From contig NZ_RKMB01000010.1 of NCBI RefSeq assembly GCF_003797765.1, positions 160,765-224,764 on the forward strand: a stretch of 64,000 bases of DNA, in the 5' to 3' direction. This DNA is from Ramlibacter sp. WS9. Lineage in GTDB: Bacteria; Pseudomonadota; Gammaproteobacteria; Burkholderiales; Burkholderiaceae_C. Each line of letters opens with the position of its first letter. Positions within the stretch are counted from its first letter, which is position 1. The notes beneath the pieces are model-generated. The model did no database searches and had not been told where the DNA came from. It saw only the letters and a program-made list of their open reading frames with translations. A program made the translations under genes and the position numbers. Positions 9,226 to 18,033 of this stretch are shown piece after piece.

Positions 9226-10316
9226 TTCGCTGCTCCTGCGGTGGCGGATGCCGCGGCCACGCGCGATACGCCCGCGGCACCCACGACAAGGAAGTCGCCG
9301 TTATCCAGCGCCAGAACGTCGGCCAGGCCGGGCACGGGCGCGCTGTTCAAGGCGGTTAGCGCGCCGCCGGCGGAGGCGCTCAGCACCTGCCCGGCCTGGT
9401 TGGCCAGCAGCACGCCGCCACTGGCCAGCGGCAGCGCTGCCACAAAAGACACCGGGGCCGGGCTGTCTAGCCGCTGCCAGCTCTGGCCCTGGTCCGCGGA
9501 GACGAACGCGTTCCCGCGCAGGCCCGCGGCCAGCAGCCGGCCGTCGGGCCACAGGCCCAGGGTGAACCAGCTACCGGTGTAGGGGCTGGGTAGGTTGCGA
9601 AAGCTGCGGCCGCCGTCGTCGGAGCGCGCCAGCAGGCCCTGCTCACCCGCCAGCACGATGGACGTGCCGCGGCCGCGAATCGCGTACAGATGCAGGCCCT
9701 TGGGGTTGTCCAGGCGCTCCATCGCGCTCTTCCAGTTGCGCCCGCCATCGGCCGTCTCGAACAGCAGCCCGTACGCGCCGACCACGAAGCCATGCGACGC
9801 GTCCGCGAACCACAGGTCCAGCAAGGGCTTGTCCGCGCCTTGCTCCAACAGCTGCTGTGCCGCCTGAAGCTGGCGCATGGCAGTTGCGTCCTGCGGCGCT
9901 TGCCGCAAGCGCTCCTGGGCCGCTTCCAGAGCGATGCGAGCCAGCGCGGCCCCATCGATCAGGCGCGTCCAGGTTTCGCCGCCATCGGCCGTGTGGAGCA
10001 CCACACCACCGTGCCCGACCGTCCAGCCCAGCTTCGGGTCGACGAAGCGCATGGCTGTGAGCGTGACCGCAACCGGCACACTGCGCGCCTGGCGCCACCG
10101 GTGCCCGCCATCGTCCGACAGCACCACGATGCCGCGCTCGCCCACGGCAACGATGCGCTGGCCGGCCTGGGCTGCAGACAGGAGCACGGCCCGCTGCGGC
10201 GCGCGCGCCTTCAGCGCCGGCTGCCCCAGCGCCGGGAACAGGGCGGGTGCGGCCTGCGCCGAGCAGGCCATGATGGCCCATGCGGCGGCCCAAGGCAGTG
10301 CCTTCATTCTTTTCAT
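9222..10316 (-). CDS. YCF48-like beta-propeller protein, copy 1
   Basis: 364 residues with a signal peptide (ALPWAAAWAIMACSAQAAP) followed by repeated propeller blades with the motif T/S-A/D-DGG-x-x-W (LSDDGGHRW, TADGGETW, TADGGRNW, RSDDGGRSF). The family is named after the photosystem II assembly factor; in heterotrophic proteobacteria it typically sits beside MMPL/RND and DUF1302/1329 genes, as here. Probably a periplasmic scaffold for the RND protein, whose start overlaps its stop (ATGA). Paralogue at 35050-36153. Confidence 0.88.
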   Translation of the reverse strand: MKRMKALPWAAAWAIMACSAQAAPALFPALGQPALKARAPQRAVLLSAAQAGQRIVAVGERGIVVLSDDGGHRWRQARSVPVAVTLTAMRFVDPKLGWTVGHGGVVLHTADGGETWTRLIDGAALARIALEAAQERLRQAPQDATAMRQLQAAQQLLEQGADKPLLDLWFADASHGFVVGAYGLLFETADGGRNWKSAMERLDNPKGLHLYAIRGRGTSIVLAGEQGLLARSDDGGRSFRNLPSPYTGSWFTLGLWPDGRLLAAGLRGNAFVSADQGQSWQRLDSPAPVSFVAALPLASGGVLLANQAGQVLSASAGGALTALNSAPVPGLADVLALDNGDFLVVGAAGVSRVAAASATAGAAK

Positions 10317-10333
10317 GGGGTGTCCGGCCAGGC

Positions 10334-11701
10334 TTAGCGCACGCCTTCGCCGGCCATCGCGTCGGGCGTGAACACCGAGTCGCGGTAAGCCGGCATGGGC
10401 TTGTACATCGCCTTGCGCTCGTTGACGATGCCGTTGACGTAAGAGCCGCCGGAAGTCAGGTCGTACACGCCCCAGGTAACCATGGGCGTCGCCTGTATGT
10501 CGGACATCACGATCGGCAAGCCAAAGGGCACGCGCGAGATCTGCCCGTTGGCGTCCCAGCGGTCCGCCAGAACCGCCTGCCAGCTGTCTTCATCGATGTA
10601 GTAGCGGCTCTTGGGCGACGTGTGCCGCTGCCCCGGCTTGAGCGCGGCTTCGACGACCCAGACACGGTGCAGTTCCCAGCGCACGTGGTCCGGGTTGAGG
10701 TGGCGCGAGCCCAGAACGTCGCTGTCCTTGGTGGGCTGGAAGGTCTTGTTGCTGTTGTAGGGGATGAACATTTCCTTCTTGCCCACGAGCTTCCAGTCGA
10801 AGCGGTCCATGCGCGTCGCGAACACTTCGACTTCGTCGAAGTTGGTGATGCCCGCGGAGAAGGGCGTGGGCGTGTCGCAGCAGGCGTTGGGCAATTTGCG
10901 AACGCGCCGCTGGCCCGTCAGGTAGACCCAGGTCGCGGTCTTGCTCTCATCCACGGACAAGCGGCCGGTGATGGCCTCGCCGGCGCGGATCGCCGGCCCC
11001 TTGGTGAGCGAGCGCACCAGCCAGTACTCGCCGCCGAACTTTTCTGCGCCGCCGCCCTGGCTGTAGTACGGCATGGTCTGGTCGTTCGCCGTGTCGTTCG
11101 AGAGGATCCACTGGCCTTCGGGGGACAGCTGGTAACCCCGGAACTCCCAGTGCCAGGCCTCACCGCGCCAGGCCAGCTTGTGGTTCCACATCACTTCGAT
11201 TCCGCTCTTGGGGATGGGGAAAGGCACGCCGCCGAAAGCACCTTCGGGCTGAGGTCCCGCCCCGCCCTCGACCAGCTTGGCGGCGGTCGCGTTCTTCAGT
11301 GTGTTGTCGTAGACCCATTGGGGCGCGATGGCTGTGCGGCGCGTCGGGTACACGTCGATGCGGAACGTCTCCGGATACTTCTGCATCAGCGCCTTGGCGC
11401 CTTCAGTGAGACGGTCGCCGTACTGCGCCATGTTTTTCGAGTTGACCGAGAACAGGGGCTTGTCCGCAGCGAACGGGTCGCCGCGGCGGCCCGCCGTGCT
11501 GAGCGCGGCGCCGGGCGTCGGGGCGCCGGTCCACGCGGGGATGCTGCCGTCCTTGTTGCCGGCGCGCTCGGCGCCCATGGGTGTGAGGGTGGACTTGAGT
11601 TGCGCCGCTTCCTGGGCGGGCACGGCCGCGAGGGCGTCGGCGCAGGACAGCGAGAGCGCGGCCGCCAGGGCCAGGGCCGCGCGGTGGGGGGTGCGTGTCA
11701 T
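10334..11701 (-). CDS. DUF1329 periplasmic protein, copy 1
   Basis: 455 residues starting MTRTPHRAALALAAALSLSC, a good signal peptide ending near DALA. A longer reading frame extends upstream into the DUF1302 gene and is rejected because the signal peptide lies at this ATG. The family has a LolB/LptD-associated type of fold and accompanies DUF1302 outer-membrane proteins. Conserved features shared with the second copy (42989-44347) are the NACCDTPTPFSAG cysteine segment, the FDWKLVGKKEMFIPYN segment and the C-terminal SVFTPDAM. Probably a periplasmic carrier in transport of a hydrophobic compound; exact function unknown. Confidence 0.88.
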   Translation of the reverse strand: MTRTPHRAALALAAALSLSCADALAAVPAQEAAQLKSTLTPMGAERAGNKDGSIPAWTGAPTPGAALSTAGRRGDPFAADKPLFSVNSKNMAQYGDRLTEGAKALMQKYPETFRIDVYPTRRTAIAPQWVYDNTLKNATAAKLVEGGAGPQPEGAFGGVPFPIPKSGIEVMWNHKLAWRGEAWHWEFRGYQLSPEGQWILSNDTANDQTMPYYSQGGGAEKFGGEYWLVRSLTKGPAIRAGEAITGRLSVDESKTATWVYLTGQRRVRKLPNACCDTPTPFSAGITNFDEVEVFATRMDRFDWKLVGKKEMFIPYNSNKTFQPTKDSDVLGSRHLNPDHVRWELHRVWVVEAALKPGQRHTSPKSRYYIDEDSWQAVLADRWDANGQISRVPFGLPIVMSDIQATPMVTWGVYDLTSGGSYVNGIVNERKAMYKPMPAYRDSVFTPDAMAGEGVR

Positions 11702-11718
11702 GGGATGTCTCCTTGTTC

Positions 11719-13386
11719 TCAGAATGAATAGCTCAGCGAGGCGGCAACGAAGTCGCGGTCCCTGAGCGTGTGCTTCCAGCTGTAGGCATTGCCGGCGGAG
11801 GCGTCGTTGAATGTTCCGCTCGGGCCGAAGTAATGCGTGTAGGCGAGGCTGAAGCGCCAGACATCGCGGAAGCTGCCGTTGAGGCCGACGCTGACGTCCC
11901 CGCCGCCGGCGGGGACCCACATGTTGGGACTGGTCATCGCCAGAGGGCGCGAGCCCTTGGGTGCCCAGCCCAGCCCGATGGGCACGCCGATGTCGACGCC
12001 GTCGAAGACGTTGCGGTACTTCGGCTCCAGCACGGCGCGCAAGGCCACGCCGTCGCGCGTGCCGTTGGGGTCGATGGCGGCTGCGTTGCGCGTGACCTTC
12101 AAAACGCGATTCCACGCGACTTCGGCAACGAGCGACGCCTCGCGCCACATCGGCGTGGGTTCCAGCGACGCGAGGGTCGAGAGGTTGATGTGCGCGGTGT
12201 TGCCCACCGCATAGCCCGGGTTGTCGGTGTTGTTGGTGCGCGGAGCAGGCGTGAAGCTGCTGACGTCCGCGCCCTGCGAGCTGGCCAGGTCCTGGTTTCG
12301 CCGCAGCGAGCCTTCCACCGCCACGTTGAAGTTGCCGAAGGTGCGGCTGGCGCTGGCGCCGTAGGCCTCGATCTTCTGGTGGTAGGCCAGCTGATAGCCA
12401 ATTGGGATCGGGCCCATCGGGCTCATGCCGATCAGTGACACCAGCTGCGGCGCCTTGTTGTGGAAGCGGATCGCGTAGAGGCCGTAATCGGTCTGCTCGC
12501 CGCGGATGCGAAGCTGCAGACCGCCCTGGCCGCTGTTGGATGGCCGCAGGTCCGGCTGGCGCAGCGCCGCCAGCCCGGGGCCAAGCAGGATGGCTTCGCC
12601 GCCGTCGATGGCCGGGTCGGCGTTGGAAAAGTAGCTGCCCACGGCCGGTGTGCGGTTAGGCGCCCACGAGGTTTGCACATAGCCGCCGACCGAGATCTGC
12701 GAATTCAGCTGCACCTGCCCCGACAGCTGCGGAACGGGACGGATCGCTTCCTTGAACTGCGTGCCGGGCACCGACACCAGTTTCACCGCGTCCACCGGCA
12801 TCTGGCCGCCGGCGATGGCGTTGCCGCCGAAGAACAGGCTCTCGCCCCACACCAGCGCGTGCCGGCCCGCACGTACGGTGGCGTTCATGCTGCCGATTTC
12901 AAACTTGCCGAACACGAACGCATCCAGCACTTCGGCATCACGGCCATGTACCTCGCGCGTGGCCGCGGTGAACTGGTTGTAGGGTACCGACAGCTGGTTG
13001 GGGGCGGCGCCGCCAGGGAAGCCGGGGTTGTCATTGGCCTTGTTGTAGACACTGTCGTACCAGCCGGCAGCGCTCACGCGCAGGCCCAGTCGCTTTTGCC
13101 AGCTCACATCGAACTCGCTGAGCACGTCGACGCGGTTGGAGATAACGCCCTTGGAGAAATTTCGATCGCCGTCGTCGTTGTTGGGGTTGGCCAGCAGGCT
13201 GGCCTGCGGGCGCTTCAAACGAGCGGCGGCGCTGTACTTCAGGGTGTTGTCCCAACGCATGGACACGTCTTCGTTTCCGGTATCGATTTCGATCGCGAGC
13301 GCTGGGCCCGCGCACAGGGCCAACACGGCAAGCGCCGCGGGCCGCAAGGTCCAGGTGCGGGGGGTGGGGTGTGTCTTTGTTTTCAT
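11719..13386 (-). CDS. DUF1302 outer-membrane beta-barrel protein, copy 1
   Basis: 555 residues beginning MKTKTHPTPRTWTLRPAALA, with a signal peptide, then the family-typical mature start IEIDTGNEDVSMRWDNTLKYS, and ending in an outer-membrane-type C-terminus with terminal Phe (AASLSYSF). The start at 13386 is chosen over a longer frame that runs into the reductase gene. DUF1302 proteins are predicted porin-like barrels repeatedly found beside catabolic genes for hydrophobic substrates. It lies between the PDR reductase (50 bases) and DUF1329 (17 bases). Paralogue at 41270-42970. Confidence 0.88.
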   Translation of the reverse strand: MKTKTHPTPRTWTLRPAALAVLALCAGPALAIEIDTGNEDVSMRWDNTLKYSAAARLKRPQASLLANPNNDDGDRNFSKGVISNRVDVLSEFDVSWQKRLGLRVSAAGWYDSVYNKANDNPGFPGGAAPNQLSVPYNQFTAATREVHGRDAEVLDAFVFGKFEIGSMNATVRAGRHALVWGESLFFGGNAIAGGQMPVDAVKLVSVPGTQFKEAIRPVPQLSGQVQLNSQISVGGYVQTSWAPNRTPAVGSYFSNADPAIDGGEAILLGPGLAALRQPDLRPSNSGQGGLQLRIRGEQTDYGLYAIRFHNKAPQLVSLIGMSPMGPIPIGYQLAYHQKIEAYGASASRTFGNFNVAVEGSLRRNQDLASSQGADVSSFTPAPRTNNTDNPGYAVGNTAHINLSTLASLEPTPMWREASLVAEVAWNRVLKVTRNAAAIDPNGTRDGVALRAVLEPKYRNVFDGVDIGVPIGLGWAPKGSRPLAMTSPNMWVPAGGGDVSVGLNGSFRDVWRFSLAYTHYFGPSGTFNDASAGNAYSWKHTLRDRDFVAASLSYSF

Positions 13387-13436
13387 TGCGTTGTCTCCTG
13401 CCTCGGTGGGTTGTGAATGGGGGAAGGCCATGGCAT

Positions 13437-14402
13437 CTACAGGTCGAGAACCAGCCGGGCGCTGTTCGCACGTGAACAGCAGGGCAGGAACTGGTCGTTG
13501 CGGGCCTGTTCGTCCGGTGTCAGGTACAGGTCCTTGTGGTGCGGTATGCCGTCCAGCACCCGCGTGAGGCAGGTGCCGCAGACGCCTTGTTCGCAGGAGG
13601 TGGACAGCACCACCCCTGCCGCGGCCAGTGCCTGCACCACGGTCTGTTCCTTGTCGACGCGGATGACGCGTCCCGAACTGGCGAGCTGCACTTCGAACGA
13701 CCCATCGCCGTCGTGGGACGGCGGCGGCGCGCCGAAGAATTCGCAGTGCAGGTGGTCCTCGGCCCAGCCGCGCAAGCGCGCGGCCGCCAGCACGGCATTC
13801 ATGAATCCGGTGGGGCCGCACACGTAAAGGTGCAGCCCGGGCTCCGGCTGGCGCACCACAGCGTCGATATCCAGCCGTTGCTCAGCCGGCCCGGCGTCGT
13901 GATGCAGACGCACTCTGTCTGCGAAGGCCGAGGCGGCAATGCGGACCTTGAAGGCGGTGCGATCCACGTCGCGCGTGCAGTAGTGCATGTCGAACTGCGC
14001 GCCGGTCACCGCCAGCCGCTCGGCCATGCACAGGATGGGCGTCACGCCGATGCCGCCGGCCAGCAGCAGACTGCGCCGCGCCTGCGCGACCAGTGCAAAG
14101 TGGTTCTTCGGCACGCTGATCTGCAGCACGTCGCCCTCGTTGACACGATCGTGCATGGCCGCGGAGCCCCCGCGCGACGCCGCGTCGCGCAGCACGGCGA
14201 TCAGGTAGCGGTGCTGCTCCGCCGGGTCGTTGCACAGCGAGTACTGGCGTGTGAGGCCGCCCGGCACATGCACGTCGACGTGGGCACCAGCGGAGAACGC
14301 CGGAAGGCTGGCTGAGTCTGCGCTGACCAGCTCGAACGAGCAGATTCCACTTGCCTCCACTGCCTTTCGTGCGACGCGCACGTTCAATGAAGAGGGATTC
14401 AT
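13437..14402 (-). CDS. Phthalate-dioxygenase-reductase-type oxidoreductase (VanB-like), copy 1
   Basis: 321 residues: flavin-binding beta-barrel with RQYSLCNDP (residues about 55-63), NAD-binding domain with LLLAGGIGVTPI, then a C-terminal plant-type [2Fe-2S] ferredoxin with CEQGVCGTC and a final Cys pair. This order (FMN, NAD, Fe-S) is the PDR/VanB order. It transfers electrons from NAD(P)H to the Rieske oxygenase encoded 13 bases upstream. The start MNPSSLNVRV at 14402 is preferred over an upstream extension lying within the Rieske gene. Paralogue at 36491-37453. Confidence 0.92.
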   Translation of the reverse strand: MNPSSLNVRVARKAVEASGICSFELVSADSASLPAFSAGAHVDVHVPGGLTRQYSLCNDPAEQHRYLIAVLRDAASRGGSAAMHDRVNEGDVLQISVPKNHFALVAQARRSLLLAGGIGVTPILCMAERLAVTGAQFDMHYCTRDVDRTAFKVRIAASAFADRVRLHHDAGPAEQRLDIDAVVRQPEPGLHLYVCGPTGFMNAVLAAARLRGWAEDHLHCEFFGAPPPSHDGDGSFEVQLASSGRVIRVDKEQTVVQALAAAGVVLSTSCEQGVCGTCLTRVLDGIPHHKDLYLTPDEQARNDQFLPCCSRANSARLVLDL

Positions 14403-14415
14403 CGGGGCGTCGGAA

Positions 14416-15462
14416 CTAGGCGACGGTCTTCTGCGCAGTCGTCGCCGCTTCGGTGGCACGCAACTGCGCCAGGATGCGGCGAGCACGCACGCCCGCGGCG
14501 TCGCCCGGCAACAGAACGGGTGCCAGCGACAGCAGGTCGGAAGTGCCCATGTACTGCCAGACGGCCTCGATCATCGGCTCGTCTTCCTCGGTGAAGGCCA
14601 TCTGCACTTGCTGTTGCATGACCTTCGAGACCTCGGCGTTGTCCGTCACGAAATTGCGTGCGGCAAGCCAGGTGTAGCGTGTACGCGTGCTGTCGATGGG
14701 CGTGAGCAGGTGCGCCATGTGGATCAGCTGGCCATCCTCGTCGCGCCCACCCACGTCGGTCACGCCTACATCGAGCTGCAGCGTGCCCGGCGGGTCCCAA
14801 CGTATGTGGGCATGGAAGTCGCACGGCCGGGACGTGTCGCGAAACGCAGCGAACTGCGGCGTCACCGCCGTGTCGGGCACGTAGTGGTAGGCCCACACCG
14901 TGTTGCCCTGCTGCTTCATCTCGAAGCGCAGGTTGTTCACGCTGTCGGCCGTGGCCAGGGTGGTGGGGTGCAGGAATGGCGCGTGGCTCAGGTCCAGCAG
15001 ATTGTCGAGGGCTGTTTCGTAGTGGGCATTGATCTCGAAATCGCCGCTCACCAGCGCCCATCGGCCCGCGCCGAAGAACTCGCCGAAATCGGGGGCCGGT
15101 GTCGCCGCGGCCAGCTCGGGGTCGCCCATCCAGGCCCAGACAATGCCGTCGCGCTCCACCGTCGGGTAATGCCGGACCCGAGCGGCCTGGGGCACCTTGT
15201 GGTCGCCGTGCGGGTTGAAGGCACACGCGCCGCTCGCGTTGAACTGCAGCCCGTGGTAGGGGCATTCGATGTGGTCCCCCTTCACAGTGCCCTTGTGCAG
15301 TGGGGCGAAGCGGTGCGGACAGCGGTCCGACAGCGCGACCGCCTCGCCGCTGGTGGTGCGGTACAGCACCATGGGATCGCCCAGCATGGTTTGGGGCACG
15401 GGCGTGGTGGAGAGACGGTCTGAGAGGATGGCAACGTACCAGCCATTGCGTACGAGATTCAT
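14416..15462 (-). CDS. Rieske non-heme iron oxygenase, VanA-like, copy 1
   Basis: 348 residues. The N-terminal Rieske [2Fe-2S] site is C48-P-H50 and C67-P-Y-H70; the catalytic domain carries DNLLDLSHAPFLH with the mononuclear-iron histidines H160 and H165 and bridging D157. The family performs O-demethylation (vanillate) or ring hydroxylation of aromatic acids with electrons from the adjacent PDR reductase. First gene of a tightly spaced run to the window start; the 241-base gap upstream probably holds its promoter. Confidence 0.92.
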   Translation of the reverse strand: MNLVRNGWYVAILSDRLSTTPVPQTMLGDPMVLYRTTSGEAVALSDRCPHRFAPLHKGTVKGDHIECPYHGLQFNASGACAFNPHGDHKVPQAARVRHYPTVERDGIVWAWMGDPELAAATPAPDFGEFFGAGRWALVSGDFEINAHYETALDNLLDLSHAPFLHPTTLATADSVNNLRFEMKQQGNTVWAYHYVPDTAVTPQFAAFRDTSRPCDFHAHIRWDPPGTLQLDVGVTDVGGRDEDGQLIHMAHLLTPIDSTRTRYTWLAARNFVTDNAEVSKVMQQQVQMAFTEEDEPMIEAVWQYMGTSDLLSLAPVLLPGDAAGVRARRILAQLRATEAATTAQKTVA

Positions 15463-15562
15463 GGTGATTCCTTCATCAAGTCACCGCTTTCGGCGGGAGG
15501 GGTCTGCAGCAGAACTTGTGGCTGTCCTGCTGGTTAAAAATGTAGGCGCTGCCCCGTGCCTG

Positions 15563-15590
15563 CCCATCGTTCATATGGACCAAGTGGATG
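15563..15590. repeat. Duplicated segment of a luxR gene start, copy upstream of the Rieske operon
   Basis: 23 bases here (15563-15585) are identical to 18006-18028, and 27 of 28 match if extended. At the other site they span the proposed start codon of the LuxR regulator; here the same frame gives PIVHMDQVD and then diverges within about ten codons. It lies about 100 bases upstream of the Rieske start. Either a 5' remnant of a second luxR gene or a shared operator; weak similarity continues for about 20 bases downstream. Confidence 0.6.
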
Positions 15591-15631
15591 TACCAGCGCT
15601 GTGGCTGGGGGGCTCGTCGTGGATGCGACGT

Positions 15632-15650
15632 GCCTGTCGCCGCCGACGGC
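15632..15650 (-). terminator. Possible hairpin after the BKACE gene
   Basis: gcctgtcg and cgacggc can pair with one bulged base around a 4-base loop, about 55 bases beyond the BKACE stop on the minus strand. No clear U-tract follows, so it may be a weak terminator or chance. Confidence 0.25.
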
Positions 15651-15703
15651 AAGAGGCCACCTGTTCGATTGCGCGGATAACTTATGCGCGGGCCCCTGAT
15701 TCC

Positions 15704-16609
15704 CTATTGCCCGCTCGGAGCTGGAGTGCTGGAGCCGCGCAGCCCCAGAATCGCGCGAGCCTCGTGGGGCGAGACGATGCCCGCCCCGAGGCCCTCGACC
15801 AGGCGGCGGGCCTTGATCACCTGTTCGGCATTGCTCTTCGCGAACACGCCCTTCGAAATGAAGGCGTTGTCTTCCATTCCCACGCGAACGTGCCCACCCA
15901 GCAGCAGGGACTGCACCGCCATCGGGAGCTGGTTGCGGCCGATGCCGAAGCCCTGGAATTGCGCGCCCGCGGGCAGCAGGTTTCGCATATAGGTCATGGT
16001 TTCCGTATCGGCCGGCATCGTGAAATTGAGGCCCATCACGAACGAATACATGCCAGGACCATCGAGCACGCCGTTCTTGATCAGGTGTTTGGCCAGCACC
16101 GCGTCGCCACTGTCGAACAGCTCTATTTCGGGCCGAACGCCCGCCGCGCGCACCATCTCGGCCATGCGGGTGAGGACTTGTTCGGTGCTGATCACGATGC
16201 CACCGAAAACCTGCGCCGTCACCAGATCCAGCGTACAGATCTCGGGCTTGAGTTTCAGGACATGTTCGACACGCTTTTCTGGTGTCCAGATATGGGTCCC
16301 CGGGCCTGCCGACATAGGCAGCAGCGGGTCGGCGGGGTAGAAGCCCGAGCCGAGGCCCGTGGTCAGGTTCAGGATGACGTCCTTGTTCTGTTCGCGGATC
16401 AGGCCAACGGCATCCTCGTACAGAGCGAGATCACCCGAGAACTGGCCGGTCTGCGCATCGCGCACATGCACGTGCAGAATCGCGGCGCCAGCATCGGCCG
16501 CTTCAAGGCCGGACCGGGCGATTTGCGCGGGGGTGATGGGTTGGGCCGGATTGGCGGAGAGCGGACCCGCGCCGGTCAGGGCACAGGTGATGATGATTTT
16601 TTCTTGCAT
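15704..16609 (-). CDS. BKACE-family (3-keto-5-aminohexanoate cleavage enzyme-like) protein
   Basis: 301 residues of the DUF849/BKACE family, TIM-barrel Zn enzymes that condense a beta-keto acid with acetyl-CoA and split it into acetoacetate and a new CoA ester. Visible motifs are the N-terminal IIITCALTGAG, the zinc-type HVHVRD (residues about 45-50) and the C-terminal GGHVRVGMEDN. The start MQEKIIIT at 16609 is preceded by a purine-rich AAGAAAG; the longer frame overlaps the MFS gene. Probably handles a beta-keto acid formed late in the pathway. The substrate is unknown. Confidence 0.88.
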   Translation of the reverse strand: MQEKIIITCALTGAGPLSANPAQPITPAQIARSGLEAADAGAAILHVHVRDAQTGQFSGDLALYEDAVGLIREQNKDVILNLTTGLGSGFYPADPLLPMSAGPGTHIWTPEKRVEHVLKLKPEICTLDLVTAQVFGGIVISTEQVLTRMAEMVRAAGVRPEIELFDSGDAVLAKHLIKNGVLDGPGMYSFVMGLNFTMPADTETMTYMRNLLPAGAQFQGFGIGRNQLPMAVQSLLLGGHVRVGMEDNAFISKGVFAKSNAEQVIKARRLVEGLGAGIVSPHEARAILGLRGSSTPAPSGQ

Positions 16610-16631
16610 GGCTAAAGCTTTCTTGAAGTAA

Positions 16632-17879
16632 TCAGGCGGCGCGCAAGCCGGCGGCCGGCCGCGGCTCGCGCATGCCGAAGGCCACCAGCAGGAGCCCGGC
16701 CACGGCGGCGGCCAGGGCGATCTGCGGCACCACCGTGATGCCGAATTGCTGCGACAGGCCGCCGGCCACTGCCGGCGCCAGTGCGCCGCCAACGATTTCG
16801 CCCACGCCGATGACCAGGCCCGTGGCCGACGTGGCCATGTGCGCCGGCACCGCCGCGCTGGTGAGCGGTCCCACGGTGATGGCGACGACGCCCGCAATCA
16901 TGAAAGACACCGCGAACAGCGCCGTAGCGAGCGGCAGCAGCGGCTCAGCCCCCAGCGTAGGCAAGAGCCAGAGCCCTCCGATTGCCACTGCCAGCGACAG
17001 CAGCATCACCGGCTTGCGGCCCACGCGGTCCGACAGGGCGGGCACAGCCACCATGCCGACGCAGCTGCCCGCGCCCAGCGCCCCAAGCACCAGGCCCATG
17101 GCGTCCAGACCCAGGTGCAGGTGGTCGACGAGGTAGCTGGGCATGAAGGCAGCCAGCGTGATCAGGCAGCTCAGGAAGCAAGCCATGGCCACCGCGTTGA
17201 CGATCACGGCGCGGTGGCGCAGCAGCTCGCTGAACGGGGCAGTGCGCCCAGTGGACGGCGCCGCGGGCACGCTGTCCCGCAGCGTTCTGGCCATCACCAC
17301 TGCCAGCAGCAATCCGGGCACGGCCACGACGGCAAATACCCAGTGCCAGCTTGGCATCACCTTGAGCAGCGCGACGGCCACCACGGGCCCCAACCCGAGG
17401 CCGACCAGAGGCGCGGCCATCTGCTGAATGCCCACGTTCATGCCGGTGCGTGTGGGCCTGGAGGCTTCGAGCGTGGCCACCACGCTGGCCGGCACATAGG
17501 CGCCTTCGGCCAGGCCCATCAGGGCCCTGATGAGGAGCAAGCTGGCCATGCCCGATGCCAGGCCGGTGGAAGCGACCAGCACAGAGAACACCACGATGGC
17601 CGGCACCAGCACCCGCTTGGGCCCGATGCGGTCGCCCAAGCGCCCGGCGAAGATGGAGGCGACGCCCCAGGTCAAGGCCAGCACCGCGGAAATCAGGCCC
17701 AGGTCCTGGTAGTTGAGCCCCAGCTCCTTCTGCATCACAGGGAACAGCGGGTTGATGATGAACCGGTCCAGGCCCACCAGGCCAAAGCCCAGCGACAGCA
17801 GTCCGACGGCCTTTATCTCGTAGGCCGTGTCCCAGTGGGCTCGAGTGGTGGGCGGAGCAGCGGATGGGTCGGGGTTCAT
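16632..17879 (-). CDS. Major facilitator superfamily transporter
   Basis: 415 residues with about 12 hydrophobic helices. Family motifs include GRLGDRIGPKRVL between helices 2 and 3 and DRVGRKPVM between the two halves. The N-terminal segment RFIINPLFPVMQKELGL resembles aromatic-acid:H+ or sugar-acid symporters of the MFS. First gene of the minus-strand run, divergent from the LuxR regulator at 18018 with 138 bases between; probably imports a substrate of the downstream enzymes. Confidence 0.88.
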   Translation of the reverse strand: MNPDPSAAPPTTRAHWDTAYEIKAVGLLSLGFGLVGLDRFIINPLFPVMQKELGLNYQDLGLISAVLALTWGVASIFAGRLGDRIGPKRVLVPAIVVFSVLVASTGLASGMASLLLIRALMGLAEGAYVPASVVATLEASRPTRTGMNVGIQQMAAPLVGLGLGPVVAVALLKVMPSWHWVFAVVAVPGLLLAVVMARTLRDSVPAAPSTGRTAPFSELLRHRAVIVNAVAMACFLSCLITLAAFMPSYLVDHLHLGLDAMGLVLGALGAGSCVGMVAVPALSDRVGRKPVMLLSLAVAIGGLWLLPTLGAEPLLPLATALFAVSFMIAGVVAITVGPLTSAAVPAHMATSATGLVIGVGEIVGGALAPAVAGGLSQQFGITVVPQIALAAAVAGLLLVAFGMREPRPAAGLRAA

Positions 17880-18005
17880 GCTTGGCTTTCAATATTTCTA
17901 CGGCGGTGGTCCGGGGTGGACGGGTTTGCGCTGGTGGCCAGCGCCTGCGCGAACCCTACAATCGGGCCCCTGGATGCCTCAATGTTGATGTCAAGCGCAC
18001 TCATA

Positions 18006-18033
18006 CCCATCGTTCATATGGACCAAGTAGATG
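18006..18033. repeat. Duplicated segment spanning the LuxR start codon, copy 2
   Basis: Partner of 15563-15590; contains the palindromic CATATG that includes the proposed start codon. It lies about 130 bases upstream of the divergent MFS start, comparable to the spacing of the other copy from the Rieske start, which would suit a shared binding site. Confidence 0.6.

Noticed and set aside
10280..11731. 483-residue plus-strand frame opposite DUF1329
   Set aside because: Shadow of a gene with a clear signal peptide and paralogue; no ribosome site or domain.
16746..18017. Long in-frame upstream extension of the LuxR regulator
   Set aside because: It runs antisense through the MFS gene and is His/Gln-rich; the regulator's own start region is duplicated at 15563, marking the true 5' end near 17982-18018.
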